From positions 682,001 through 746,000 of the forward strand of contig CAWHXG010000001.1 in NCBI GenBank assembly GCA_963833235.1: a stretch of 64,000 bases of DNA, given 5' to 3'. Positions within the stretch are counted from its first letter, which is position 1, and the number at the start of each line of letters is the position of its first letter. A model generated the notes under the pieces. That model did not search any database and was not told the DNA's origin. It saw nothing but the letters and a program-made list of their open reading frames with translations. The DNA comes from CAWHXG01 sp963833235. GTDB taxonomy: Bacteria; Pseudomonadota; Alphaproteobacteria; Rhodobacterales; Rhodobacteraceae. This document shows, one piece after another, positions 34,684 to 43,430 of this stretch. A program made the position numbers and the translations under genes.

Positions 34684-36536
34684 TCGGCGGCCTCCTGCGG
34701 ATGGTCCGCGGTGCCGATGAACCCACCCGATTGCCGCACCCAGAAGCCGGCATAGAGCCCGCCCTTCTCGAGAAGCTCGGCATGGGTGCCGTCCTCCGCG
34801 ATGCGCCCGTCGTCCAGCACAAGGATCCTGTCCATCCGGGCGATGGTGCTCAGGCGATGGGCGATGGCGATCACCGTCTTGCCCTCCATCATCCCGTAGA
34901 GCGTTTCCTGGATGGCCGCCTCGACCTCGCTGTCGAGCGCGCTGGTCGCCTCGTCCAGCACAAGGATCGGCGCGTCCTTCAGCATCACGCGAGCCAGCGC
35001 CACGCGCTGCCGCTGGCCGCCGCTGAGCTTCACGCCGCGCTCGCCCACATGGGCATCGAATCCGCGCCGCCCCTGCGGATCCTCCAGATCGAGGATGAAG
35101 TCGTGCGCCTCGGCCCGCCGCGCCGCCGCGATCATCGCCTTGTCGCCGGCATCGGGGCGGCCATAAAGGATGTTGTCGCGGACCGAGCGATGCAGCAGCG
35201 AGCTGTCCTGCTGCACCATGCCGATCACGTGGCGCAGGCTGTCCTGGGTCACCTTCGCGATGTCCTGACCGTCGATCAGGATCCGCCCCCCCTCGGCCGT
35301 GTAGAAGCGCAGGAGCAGCTTCACCAGCGTCGACTTGCCCGCCCCCGAACGGCCGATCAGCCCGATCTTCTGGCCGGGCTCGACCGTCAGGGTGATCTTC
35401 TCCAGGCCGCCGCGGCCACGGCCGTAGTGGTGGCTTAGCGCGTCCATCTCGATCCGCCCGTCGGTCAGCCGCAGGGGCCGGGCGCCCGGCGTATCGAGCA
35501 GGTCGATGGGCTGGGCGATGGTCTCCATCCCTTCCGAAACGACCCCCAAGGACCGGAAGAAGGTGCTGACGGCCCACATGATCCAGCCGGTCATCGCGTT
35601 CAGCCGCAGCACCAGAGCGGACGCCGCCGCCACCACGCCGACGCTCGCCGCGCCCTGCGTCCAGAGCAGCACGGCCCAGCCCACGACGCCGACGATCAGC
35701 ATGCCGTTCAGAACTGTCAGCGCGACGTCCATCACCGAAAAGATGCGCATCTCGGCGGCAAAGGTCTGGCGGGTGTTCTCGATGGCCTCGCGGGCGAACT
35801 CGATCTCACGGTCGTGGTGGGCGAAAAGCTTCACCGAGTGGATGTTGGTGTAGCTGTCCACCACCCGGCCCGTCACCTCGGAGCGCGCATCGGAGCTTGC
35901 CTTCGAAGCCGGGCCGACGCGGGCCATCGTCCAGCGCAGCAGGAAGCCGTAGAGCACGAACCAGATCAGCAGCGGCACCAGCAGCCGCCAGTCGGCCCCC
36001 GCCAGCAGCAGCCCGGCCCCGATCAGATACGCCAGCGAGAACGAGATCGCATCGAAGATCTGGAAGATCGCATCGCCCGCGGCCGGCGGCGTCTGCATGA
36101 TCCGGTTGGCCAGCCGCCCGGCGAAGTCGTTCTCGAACCAGCCCACGGATTGGCGCAGGACGTGCCGGTGCGCCCGCCAGCGGTAGAGCGTGCCGTAGTT
36201 CGGAAGGATCGCGTTGTTCAGCAGCAGCACGTCCAGCCCCTGGATGGCCGGACGCAGGATCAGGATGAAGAGCGCCACCGCTACAAGCTCGGTCCCGTAG
36301 ACCCCCCAGGCCTCGCCGGGCGCGGTGTTCGAGAGGACATCCACGATGCGCCCCATGTACCAGATCAGTCCTATCTCCACCGCCGCCACGAGCACCGACA
36401 TGATCGCCGTGAAGGCGAAGACGCGGGTGAAGGGCCGGGAATACGACCACATGAACGGCCAGAGACGCCGCGGCGGCGCGTCGTCTGCCTCGTAATCGAC
36501 GTATGGGTCGACCAGGGTCTCGAAGAATCGGAACAT
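34680..36536 (-). CDS. ABC exporter, fused permease-ATPase (first of pair)
   Basis: 618 residues with a six-helix membrane domain (roughly residues 25-340) and a C-terminal ATPase. Walker A is GRSGAGKST, the Q-loop VQQDSSLLH, signature LSGGQRQR, Walker B ILVLDEATSALDSE and H-loop AHRLST. Both partners keep a catalytic glutamate after Walker B, so neither nucleotide site looks degenerate, unlike many heterodimeric exporters. The gene heads the pair and overlaps its partner by ATGA. Substrate unknown; MsbA-like lipid export or multidrug export are typical for the family. Confidence 0.92.
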   Translation of the reverse strand: MFRFFETLVDPYVDYEADDAPPRRLWPFMWSYSRPFTRVFAFTAIMSVLVAAVEIGLIWYMGRIVDVLSNTAPGEAWGVYGTELVAVALFILILRPAIQGLDVLLLNNAILPNYGTLYRWRAHRHVLRQSVGWFENDFAGRLANRIMQTPPAAGDAIFQIFDAISFSLAYLIGAGLLLAGADWRLLVPLLIWFVLYGFLLRWTMARVGPASKASSDARSEVTGRVVDSYTNIHSVKLFAHHDREIEFAREAIENTRQTFAAEMRIFSVMDVALTVLNGMLIVGVVGWAVLLWTQGAASVGVVAAASALVLRLNAMTGWIMWAVSTFFRSLGVVSEGMETIAQPIDLLDTPGARPLRLTDGRIEMDALSHHYGRGRGGLEKITLTVEPGQKIGLIGRSGAGKSTLVKLLLRFYTAEGGRILIDGQDIAKVTQDSLRHVIGMVQQDSSLLHRSVRDNILYGRPDAGDKAMIAAARRAEAHDFILDLEDPQGRRGFDAHVGERGVKLSGGQRQRVALARVMLKDAPILVLDEATSALDSEVEAAIQETLYGMMEGKTVIAIAHRLSTIARMDRILVLDDGRIAEDGTHAELLEKGGLYAGFWVRQSGGFIGTADHPQEAAE

Positions 36537-36642
36537 GCGAGGGGCGCTTTGACCGGGGGCGTGGGATGGCTCTATCTAGCGTCTTTCGGAGCCGGGGGAA
36601 ATGGCCGGGGCCGGCTCGGGTCGGCGGGCGACGGCGGCGGGC

Positions 36643-37800
36643 TCAGCCGATGGCGGCCAGCAAAGCGGCGCGGCTCGCGGTAAGGTCGCTCGCCAGCCAG
36701 CGCGCCTCGATGCCGCGCAGCAAACGGCCAAGTTCGGGCCCTTCGAACCGCTCCTGCAGATCCGTGGCGGTGACGGGCAGGGTCGCCGCGGCCCCGCGCA
36801 CAAGGTCGCGGGCGAGGCCCTCAGGCAGGTCCGCACGCTGCCGTGCGCAGCGGAGCAGAACGATGTCGCGCGCGGCCGGAATCCCGTGGCGCCATGCCAG
36901 CCCGGCGGGCGTGACCGTGGCCTCGGCTTCAGCGTTCAGAACCTTCAGGGCGCTGGCCTCCGCGCGCGACAGGCGAAGGGCCGCCGCCGCCGCCGGGGCC
37001 TCCAGAGCCGCGAGGCGGCGCATCGCGTCGGGCGGCGCCTCGGCGCTCCGTTCCAAGGGCAGGAGGCGTTGCATGGTGGCAGGCGCGGCACCGGGCAGCA
37101 CACGGTCCAGAACGCCGGAACTCGCCATCGCCGCCAGCGTCGCGCCGGGGTCGGGGGCCGCTAGCAGCCGCCGCATCTCGTGGCCGATCCGCTCGGCCGA
37201 GACATGACGCAGCCCTGGCATGCCCTCGGCACAGGCCGCGAGCCCCGCCGCATCGGGCGGGCTGGCAGCGGGCGCATACCAGGCATGGAAGCGGAAGAAC
37301 CGCAGGATGCGCAGGTAATCCTCGGCGATCCGCTCGGCCGGCACGCCGATGAAGCGCACCCGTCGCGCCGCAAGGTCCGGCATACCGCCGACCGGGTCGA
37401 TCACGCGGCCGCGGCCATCGGCATAGAGGGCATTCATCGTAAAATCCCGCCGCGCGGCGTCCTCCTCCAGCCTATCCGTGAAGGCGACCACCGCGTGCCG
37501 CCCATCGGTCTGCTCGTCGCGCCGGAACGTGGTCACCTCATAACCCCGCCCATCGGCCAGAACCGTGACGGTCCCGTGCTCGATCCCCGTGGGAACCGTT
37601 CGCAGACACGCCGCCGCGGCCGCCGCCATGGTGGCTTCGGGCCGGGCATCGGTGGCGAAGTCGATGTCGCTTACCGGGCGTCCCAACAGCCCGTCGCGCA
37701 CGCAGCCGCCGACGAAGAGCGCCCGGAACCCCGCCGCCTCGAGCGCTGCGATCACCGCGGTCGGGCCGGCATCGGCAAGCCATGGCGCCCGCAACCGCAT
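36643..37800 (-). CDS. cca: CCA tRNA nucleotidyltransferase / poly(A) polymerase family
   Basis: 385 residues of the class II nucleotidyltransferase family. The active site is FVGGCVRDGLLGRPVSDIDF, with the DxD metal ligands in SDIDFATDA. VTTFRRDEQTDGRH, RRDFTMNALY and ERIAEDYLRILRFFRFHA are the family blocks for template-independent CCA addition. ATG 37800 overlaps the Nudix stop as TGATG. A GTG at 37803 directly in front is a possible alternative. In organisms without a separate poly(A) polymerase the same family also acts on tRNA 3' ends. Confidence 0.93.
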   Translation of the reverse strand: MRLRAPWLADAGPTAVIAALEAAGFRALFVGGCVRDGLLGRPVSDIDFATDARPEATMAAAAAACLRTVPTGIEHGTVTVLADGRGYEVTTFRRDEQTDGRHAVVAFTDRLEEDAARRDFTMNALYADGRGRVIDPVGGMPDLAARRVRFIGVPAERIAEDYLRILRFFRFHAWYAPAASPPDAAGLAACAEGMPGLRHVSAERIGHEMRRLLAAPDPGATLAAMASSGVLDRVLPGAAPATMQRLLPLERSAEAPPDAMRRLAALEAPAAAAALRLSRAEASALKVLNAEAEATVTPAGLAWRHGIPAARDIVLLRCARQRADLPEGLARDLVRGAAATLPVTATDLQERFEGPELGRLLRGIEARWLASDLTASRAALLAAIG

Positions 37801-38420
37801 CACTGCGCCAGCCGTGCGGCCAGCCCCCGCAGGATGCAGGCCGTCGCCCCCCAGATGTAATAGGGCCCCCAGGGCGCCGCGTAATACGCGCGCCGCCGCC
37901 CCCGCCAGCGGCGCCCCTCCACGCGGTAGCTGCCGGGATCGGCCAGGTGCGCCATCGGCACCTGGAAGGCCTCCGCCACCTCCCCGATCTCGGGGACCGG
38001 ATCGAACGGGCCGGTGATCTCGGCCACGACCGGAGTGATCGCGAAGCCGGTGACCGTGCGGTGGAGCGGCAGATGCCCCATCACCCGCACCAGGCCCGGG
38101 TCCAGTCCGATCTCCTCGTGCGCCTCGCGCAGGGCCGCCGTCTCGGCATCCCCGTCGCCCGGCTCCTGCTTGCCGCCGGGCAGAGCGATCTGCCCGGGAT
38201 GGTGGCGCAACCGCGGTGAGCGTTTCGTGAGCATCAGGCGCAGGCCGTCCGGATGGGCTTGCAGGGCGATCAGCACCGCCGCAGGCATCAGAACGGCATT
38301 TGGCGGCAACCCGGCGCCCGGCGTCAGATCGAAGTCGGAGGAGGCGGATCCGCCTGCGCCGAGCGCCGCCGCGATATCCGACAGGCGCGGCCCGCGGAAC
38401 CGGACCGGATCAGCCGCCAT
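37800..38420 (-). CDS. CoA pyrophosphatase-like Nudix hydrolase
   Basis: 206 residues. The Nudix box is split as GGKQEPGDGD, then REAHEEIGLD, and is complete. An upstream LMLTKRSPRLRHHPGQIALP matches the UPF0035/NudL subfamily that hydrolyses CoA and its derivatives. It overlaps hslO by 11 bases at its start and the CCA-adding gene by TGATG at its end, forming a tight hslO-nudix-cca unit. Confidence 0.88.
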   Translation of the reverse strand: MAADPVRFRGPRLSDIAAALGAGGSASSDFDLTPGAGLPPNAVLMPAAVLIALQAHPDGLRLMLTKRSPRLRHHPGQIALPGGKQEPGDGDAETAALREAHEEIGLDPGLVRVMGHLPLHRTVTGFAITPVVAEITGPFDPVPEIGEVAEAFQVPMAHLADPGSYRVEGRRWRGRRRAYYAAPWGPYYIWGATACILRGLAARLAQ

Positions 38421-39468
38421 CCGGCCCCGGCGCGCCCGGCGATGCGTCCGGGGTCTCGTCTTCGGGAACGGGGCGGGTGGCCTCGAACCCCAGGGTCTCC
38501 GGATCGAACTCGTAATGCGCGCCGCAGAACTGGCAATCGGCCGTGACGATGCCCGCGTCGGTGGTCATGGTTGCGATGTCCTTCGCCGAATAGATCGAGA
38601 GGCTCTGCCGCACCCGGTTCGCATTGCAAGAGCATCCGAACGCGACGGGCTGCGCCGCGAATACCCGCGGCCCCTCTTCATGGAAAAGGCGCACCAGCAG
38701 CTCGGTGGGCTGCACGCTGGGGCCGACGAGCTCCAGATCCTCGACCGTATCGAGAAGCAGGTTTACCCGCATCCAGTCCTCCTGCTCGTCGCCGTCCAGG
38801 ATGTCGCCCGCGGCCAGCAGGCCACCTTCGCCGGATCCGCCCTCGGCCCCGGGCGCTTCGGCAGCGGGCCCAGGCGCCGAGGCCGCCGGCATATGCTGCA
38901 GCATCATGCCACCCGCCCGCCACCGCGCCGGCGCGCCGGGCCGTTGCGAGGTGCCCACCGATAGGGCGAAGCGGGTGGGCAGCTGTTCCGACTGGGCGAA
39001 GTAGGTCTCGGCGCAGCCGGTCAGGGACCCTCCGGCCAGCGGCGTGATCCCCTGGTAGGGCACCGTGCCCTCGCCCTGGTCGAGCAGGATGGCGAAGTAG
39101 CCCTTGCCGATCATCTCGAAGGCCGGGCCGTCGCCGAGCCGCTCGGGATCGAAGCTTGCGTAGGCGCGCAGGCGCGCAGGCGCGCCCTCGGCATCGGGCC
39201 CGTAATAGTCAGTCGCGATCAGCCGCACGGGACCGTCGCCCCGTACCTGCAGCGAAAGTTTCCAGCGCAGCTTGATCGTCTGTCCGATCATGGCGGTCAG
39301 CACTGTCATCTGCGCCACCAGAGCTTCGATCGGGGCGGGATAGGCATGCTGGGAAAGGACCTGTTGCAGCACCCCGTCCAGCCGCGCGACACGGCCGCGG
39401 ATGTCGCTCCGGTCGAGTTGGAAGGGCAGGACGGTGTCGTCCCATGCAATCTGCGAACCGATGGTCAT
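38410..39468 (-). CDS. hslO: Redox-regulated holdase chaperone Hsp33
   Basis: 352 residues. The C-terminal redox switch binds zinc through CSC in GCSCNANR and CQFCG further on; oxidation of these cysteines activates the chaperone. The core includes TGQTIKLRWK-like residues and GGSLTGCAETYFAQSEQLPT. A Pro/Ala/Gly-rich insertion (near residue 200) makes it longer than the E. coli protein, which is common in alphaproteobacteria. It protects proteins during oxidative heat stress. First gene of the leftward set with nudix and cca. Confidence 0.94.
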   Translation of the reverse strand: MTIGSQIAWDDTVLPFQLDRSDIRGRVARLDGVLQQVLSQHAYPAPIEALVAQMTVLTAMIGQTIKLRWKLSLQVRGDGPVRLIATDYYGPDAEGAPARLRAYASFDPERLGDGPAFEMIGKGYFAILLDQGEGTVPYQGITPLAGGSLTGCAETYFAQSEQLPTRFALSVGTSQRPGAPARWRAGGMMLQHMPAASAPGPAAEAPGAEGGSGEGGLLAAGDILDGDEQEDWMRVNLLLDTVEDLELVGPSVQPTELLVRLFHEEGPRVFAAQPVAFGCSCNANRVRQSLSIYSAKDIATMTTDAGIVTADCQFCGAHYEFDPETLGFEATRPVPEDETPDASPGAPGPDGG

Positions 39469-39633
39469 CTGGGGCTACTCTGTCGTCAGGGGCGGGCCGG
39501 CCCACGGAACAGGCCCGATGGGAGCTTCGAGGTCTGAGCTTCAGTAGCAGGAGACGAAACCCGGACCGGGGTTTTCAGCGCATGGCGGGACGGGCATACA
39601 GCGAAGCGTCGGCCGCGACAACCGGGGGACGGA

Positions 39634-40125
39634 ATGCGCAGATATGGCAGCCCGCCCCGCCACGGGCAACGTTACCGTCGGAGGCACGGGGTCTACGCAA
39701 TCCTGCCGCTGGGGAAGCGCGTGTTGCTCACCTGCCAGTCGGCGCCGGATCCCGAGATCCAGCTGCCGGGGGGCGGGGTGGATAAGGGCGAGCAGCCGCT
39801 GGCGGCGCTTCACCGCGAGGTGCTGGAAGAGACCGGCTGGCGGATCGGCGGCGTGCGGCGGCTGGGTCTCTGGCGCCGCTTCACCTTCATGCCGGAATAC
39901 GATCTCTGGGCGGAGAAGCTCTGCACGGTATACTTGGCGCTTCCCGTCCGGCGGCTCGGTCCGCCAAGCGAACCCGATCACCGGGCTTTGTGGCTGACGC
40001 CCGCCATGGCAGCGCGGGTCGCCGTTCCGGGCGATGCGGAATGGCTGGAGCGATGGGCGGCGCGGATTGAGCCCGCGTCGGCAACGGAAAATGCGGCAGG
40101 CCGGCGCAGGGCCAAGCGTTCCTGA
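39634..40125 (+). CDS. Nudix hydrolase
   Basis: 163-residue cytosolic Nudix enzyme. The box is GGGVDKGEQPLAALHREVLE followed by ETGWRIGG, retaining the metal-binding glutamates. It has a basic N-terminus (RRYGSPPRHGQRYRRRHG). Substrate cannot be assigned. It is divergent from hslO and convergent with the SpoIIE-phosphatase gene. About 165 bases upstream separate it from hslO; that gap holds a short AAACCC dyad but no clear gene. Confidence 0.8.
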   Translation: MRRYGSPPRHGQRYRRRHGVYAILPLGKRVLLTCQSAPDPEIQLPGGGVDKGEQPLAALHREVLEETGWRIGGVRRLGLWRRFTFMPEYDLWAEKLCTVYLALPVRRLGPPSEPDHRALWLTPAMAARVAVPGDAEWLERWAARIEPASATENAAGRRRAKRS

Positions 40126-40181
40126 CTTGCACGTAGATCGCGCCCTGCCCGCCCGGTGGTTCAATCGGGACCACTTCAAGA

Positions 40182-41468
40182 TCAGCCAGCCGGGCCCTTG
40201 TGCTCGTAGATCACGGCAGACACGTCGTCGGGAAAATCGTCGGTGCCATGAAACGCGATCAGGGCCTCCACCATCGTTTCCAGCAGGTCCGGCCCGTTCA
40301 GGTGGCGATGGCGCCGCAGCATGTCGGCCAGACCGTCGTCGTCCAGCAACTGGCCGCCTTCCGCCGGGCATTCGGTCACGCCGTCCGAGCAAAGCACCAG
40401 CCGGTCCCCGGGGTTCAGCTGGGTCTCGAAATTCTCGAACTCCGCACCTTCGAAGAGCCCGATGGGCAGTCCGCCCCGGCCAACCTGCGCCACGCTGCCA
40501 TCAGCCCGCTGGACGACCGGGAAGGGATGGCCCGCCTGGGTCAGCTGCACCCGGCCGGTGCGCAGATGGACGACGGCGAAGACCAGCGTAAAGTAGTTCT
40601 CCGTCTCCAGTTCCTCGAACATCAGCGCGTTCAGTCGATCGGCCACTTCCGAGGGCGGGCGCACGGCATAGGTGCCGTCCCGCTTGGGCTTCAGCGCCAG
40701 GTTCTGGTCTGGCGACATGTCCGAGAGATGGCCGGCCAGCCGAGCGGTGAGAAGGGCCGAGGTGATCCCGTGCCCCGACACATCTATTCCGTAGAGGCCC
40801 ACCTCGTCGTCGGATACCTGGAAGAAGCCCACGAGATCACCGCCCACATGCCCGCTCGAGCGCAGCAGGAGCGAGATCTGCCCCGCGCCCAGATCGCGGA
40901 ACCGCTCGCGCACAAGCGATTGCTGAAGCTTCTTGGCTTCCTTCAGATCGTTGTCGATGCTGGTATAAAGCGTCTCGATCTCGCCCAGCGCCGTCTCCAG
41001 CATCCGGTTCTTGCGGCTCAGCTCGCGCTGCATGTTGAGGATCCGGCGGCCCGCCTCGATCCGGGCGCGCAGTTCCACCGAGTTGACCGGTTTGGTGAGG
41101 AAGTCATCCGCCCCCACCTGCAGGCCGTGGGCGACCTCGCCCCGCTCGCTTTTCGATGTCAGCAGGATGAAGTAGCCGTAATCCTCGCGGTCGAGATCCC
41201 GAAACGCGCGGCAGAGGTCGAGCCCGCTCATCACCGGCATCATCCAGTCGCTCAGGATAAGATCGACGATCTGCTCGCGGCAGATGCGCAGCGCCTCCTC
41301 GCCCGACTCGGCTTCGGATACGGTGTAGCCCGACCGCCGTAACGAGCCCGCCAGAATGGCCCGCTGCGCGCGGCTGTCATCGACAACGAGAATGTTCAGC
41401 GGCGGTGGCCGCTTCCCAGCCTCGATCGCGTCTGCCCCGGAAGTTTCGATGTCAGCCCGCATATCCAT
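40182..41468 (-). CDS. Response regulator with SpoIIE/PP2C phosphatase output
   Basis: 428 residues. The receiver (residues 24-140) has phospho-acceptor D74 in LILSDWMMP, acidic DD near 30-31 and K126 in TKPV. A coiled-coil linker (around 140-190) leads to a PP2C-type SpoIIE phosphatase (about 195-425) with metal ligands D211 (VGGDLVG) and D229 (GIDVSGHG), plus GDRLVLCSDGVTE. Such proteins control anti-anti-sigma factors in partner-switch stress and biofilm pathways. It is divergent from a lone Hpt domain gene 132 bases away, suggesting a phosphorelay feeding this receiver. Confidence 0.9.
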   Translation of the reverse strand: MDMRADIETSGADAIEAGKRPPPLNILVVDDSRAQRAILAGSLRRSGYTVSEAESGEEALRICREQIVDLILSDWMMPVMSGLDLCRAFRDLDREDYGYFILLTSKSERGEVAHGLQVGADDFLTKPVNSVELRARIEAGRRILNMQRELSRKNRMLETALGEIETLYTSIDNDLKEAKKLQQSLVRERFRDLGAGQISLLLRSSGHVGGDLVGFFQVSDDEVGLYGIDVSGHGITSALLTARLAGHLSDMSPDQNLALKPKRDGTYAVRPPSEVADRLNALMFEELETENYFTLVFAVVHLRTGRVQLTQAGHPFPVVQRADGSVAQVGRGGLPIGLFEGAEFENFETQLNPGDRLVLCSDGVTECPAEGGQLLDDDGLADMLRRHRHLNGPDLLETMVEALIAFHGTDDFPDDVSAVIYEHKGPAG

Positions 41469-41600
41469 TCCAAATCGCTTTCTCCGCCTTGTTTCATCCG
41501 GGCTTTAATTTGCGATGAACATTGCCGGGCAGATTTGGCAACCTTCCGTTAATTCCGGTGGCTTAGATGGGGCGGAACCGGGCCCTTCAGGAGCACATCA

Positions 41601-41930
41601 ATGGATCGTTCGCGTCTTGTCGAACTACGCGAGGAAGTGGGCGATGAAGCCCTCGCCGAAGTGATCGAGATGTCCTTCGAGGAGACGGACGAGGTGATCG
41701 AACGCCTGCGCGGCGGCGCGCCCGCAGGCCGGGCACTTGGCGCCGATCTACACTTCCTTCGGGGAGCGGGGCTCAACCTTGGCCTTACCGATCTCGCGCA
41801 GGCTTGCCAGAAGGGCGAACACCTGGCCATGGCCGAGAAGGATGCCGAGGTGGATCTGCCCGCGATCCTGGCACTTTACGAGACAAGTCGCCATGCGCTG
41901 ACGGCGATGGTCGCCGATCTGGGCGCCTAG
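41601..41930 (+). CDS. Stand-alone histidine phosphotransfer (Hpt) protein
   Basis: 109-residue four-helix Hpt domain. H51 in LHFLRGAGLNLGL is the expected phosphorylated residue. There is no kinase domain. It likely shuttles phosphate from a hybrid kinase elsewhere to a receiver, the divergent SpoIIE-type regulator being the obvious candidate. Its stop TAG shares CTAG with the convergent ilvA stop. Confidence 0.82.
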   Translation: MDRSRLVELREEVGDEALAEVIEMSFEETDEVIERLRGGAPAGRALGADLHFLRGAGLNLGLTDLAQACQKGEHLAMAEKDAEVDLPAILALYETSRHALTAMVADLGA

Positions 41931-43189
41931 ATCACGAACTCCGCCAGCGTCGGGTTCGCCGTTACGTCCTGATAGATCAGCCCGCGCTCGTCCAGCCGTG
42001 CGAAGAGCAGCGCGAAGTTCGCTGCCCGCGTCGTCTCGATGCCGATCAGGACAGATCCGAAGTTCCGGGTCGATTTCTTGAGATATTCGAAGCGCGCGAT
42101 GTCGTCTTCCGGCCCAAGCAATTCGAGGAAATCCCGAAGCGCACCGGGGCGTTGCGGCAATCGGAGGATGAAGTATTTCTTCAGGCCGAGGAACCGCTGC
42201 GCACGTTCGCGCACTTCCGGCAGCCGCTCGAAATCGAAATTGCCGCCCGAGGTGACGCAGACCACCGTCTTGCCGGCGATCTCGTCGGAAAGGTCCGCCA
42301 GCGCGTCGATGGCCAGCGCGCCCGCCGGTTCCAGCACCACGCCCTCGATGTTGAGCATCTCGATCAGCGTGGTGCAGATCCTGTCTTCGGGGGCCGCAAT
42401 GACATGCGCAGGGGCCGTGCCTGCCAGCGTCGCGAAGGGCCGCGCCCCAATCCGCGCCACGGCCGCGCCATCCACGAAATTGTCCATTCGCGGCAGCGTC
42501 ACCGGCCGCCCCTCGGCCAGAGCCGCGGCCAGGCTGGCCCCGCCCGCCGGCTCCACGAGACGCAGGGCAGTCTGTGGCGCCGCCTCTTGCAGAAACCGCA
42601 GCGACCCCGCAGACAGCCCGCCGCCGCCCACCGGCAGCACCAGCATCTGCGGGGCGTCGCCGAGCTGCTCGAGAATCTCGACCGACACGCTCGCCTGCCC
42701 CTCGATCACGTCGTCATCGTCGAACGGCGAGAGGAAATGTGCCCCGGCCTCTGTGCAGAACCGCGCCGCCGCCTCCAGCGTCTCGTCGACATAGTCGCCG
42801 AACAGCTCGATCTCGATGGCGTCGCCGCCGAAGACCCGGGTCTTCTCGATCTTCTGCTGCGGCGTGGTGACTGGCATGAAGATAGTGCCCCGCACCCCGA
42901 AATGGCGGCAGGCGAACGCCACGCCCTGGGCATGGTTGCCGGCCGAGGCGCAAACGAACCTCGTCTGCCCGGGCGAACGCGCCCGCACCTTGCCCATCGC
43001 GTTGAAGGCCCCGCGGATCTTGTAGGACCGCACCGGCGAGAGATCCTCGCGCTTCAGCCAGATCTCGGCGCCGTGCTTGTCCGAGAGATAGGCGTTGCGT
43101 TGCAGCGGCGTGGGCGGAAACACCTCACGCATCCGCGCCATGGCCTCCCGGGCCGCCGCGGGGAAGTCGTCTGGAGGGACATCGTTCAT
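41927..43189 (-). CDS. ilvA: Threonine ammonia-lyase
   Basis: 420-residue PLP enzyme that deaminates threonine to 2-oxobutyrate, the first step of isoleucine synthesis. The PLP lysine is K57 (VRSYKIRGAFNAM), with SAGNHAQGVA and VGGGGLSAGS as PLP-phosphate loops. A single ACT-like regulatory region covers about the last 80 residues (FILRLPQRPGALRDFL). It is shorter than E. coli IlvA. ATG 43189 starts MNDVPPDDFP; an ATG at 43210 would add seven residues. Its stop overlaps the Hpt gene stop within CTAG. Divergent from argG. Confidence 0.93.
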   Translation of the reverse strand: MNDVPPDDFPAAAREAMARMREVFPPTPLQRNAYLSDKHGAEIWLKREDLSPVRSYKIRGAFNAMGKVRARSPGQTRFVCASAGNHAQGVAFACRHFGVRGTIFMPVTTPQQKIEKTRVFGGDAIEIELFGDYVDETLEAAARFCTEAGAHFLSPFDDDDVIEGQASVSVEILEQLGDAPQMLVLPVGGGGLSAGSLRFLQEAAPQTALRLVEPAGGASLAAALAEGRPVTLPRMDNFVDGAAVARIGARPFATLAGTAPAHVIAAPEDRICTTLIEMLNIEGVVLEPAGALAIDALADLSDEIAGKTVVCVTSGGNFDFERLPEVRERAQRFLGLKKYFILRLPQRPGALRDFLELLGPEDDIARFEYLKKSTRNFGSVLIGIETTRAANFALLFARLDERGLIYQDVTANPTLAEFVI

Positions 43190-43430
43190 GGGAAATCCAT
43201 GGGTGGTCATCGGCCTCGTGTCCAGCGGGCCGTCCCGCACTGCCGGATGCCTGTCGAAGAAATCCGACCCGACGAACCCACGAGGCGCTCCCCACCATCC
43301 CTTGCGCGGGAGGGACGCACGATCACTCGGCAGATGGGGGGCGGCCAGAGCAGCAGTACCGTACGCCGCAACCTTGCCGACCCCCTTCAAAGCCGATACG
43401 CCCGCGCTGCGTCAGCCAGGGGAGCTTCCG

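Noticed and set aside
39557..39574. AAACCC...GGGTTT dyad upstream of the Nudix gene
   Set aside because: Six-base arms with a six-base spacer and a short T run, but no upstream rightward gene to terminate and no known operator resemblance.
40149..40174. tRNA T-arm-like string GGTTCAATC with flanking GTGGT/ACCAC pairing
   Set aside because: No acceptor stem, anticodon arm or CCA context can be folded around it. At most it is a weak hairpin between two convergent genes.
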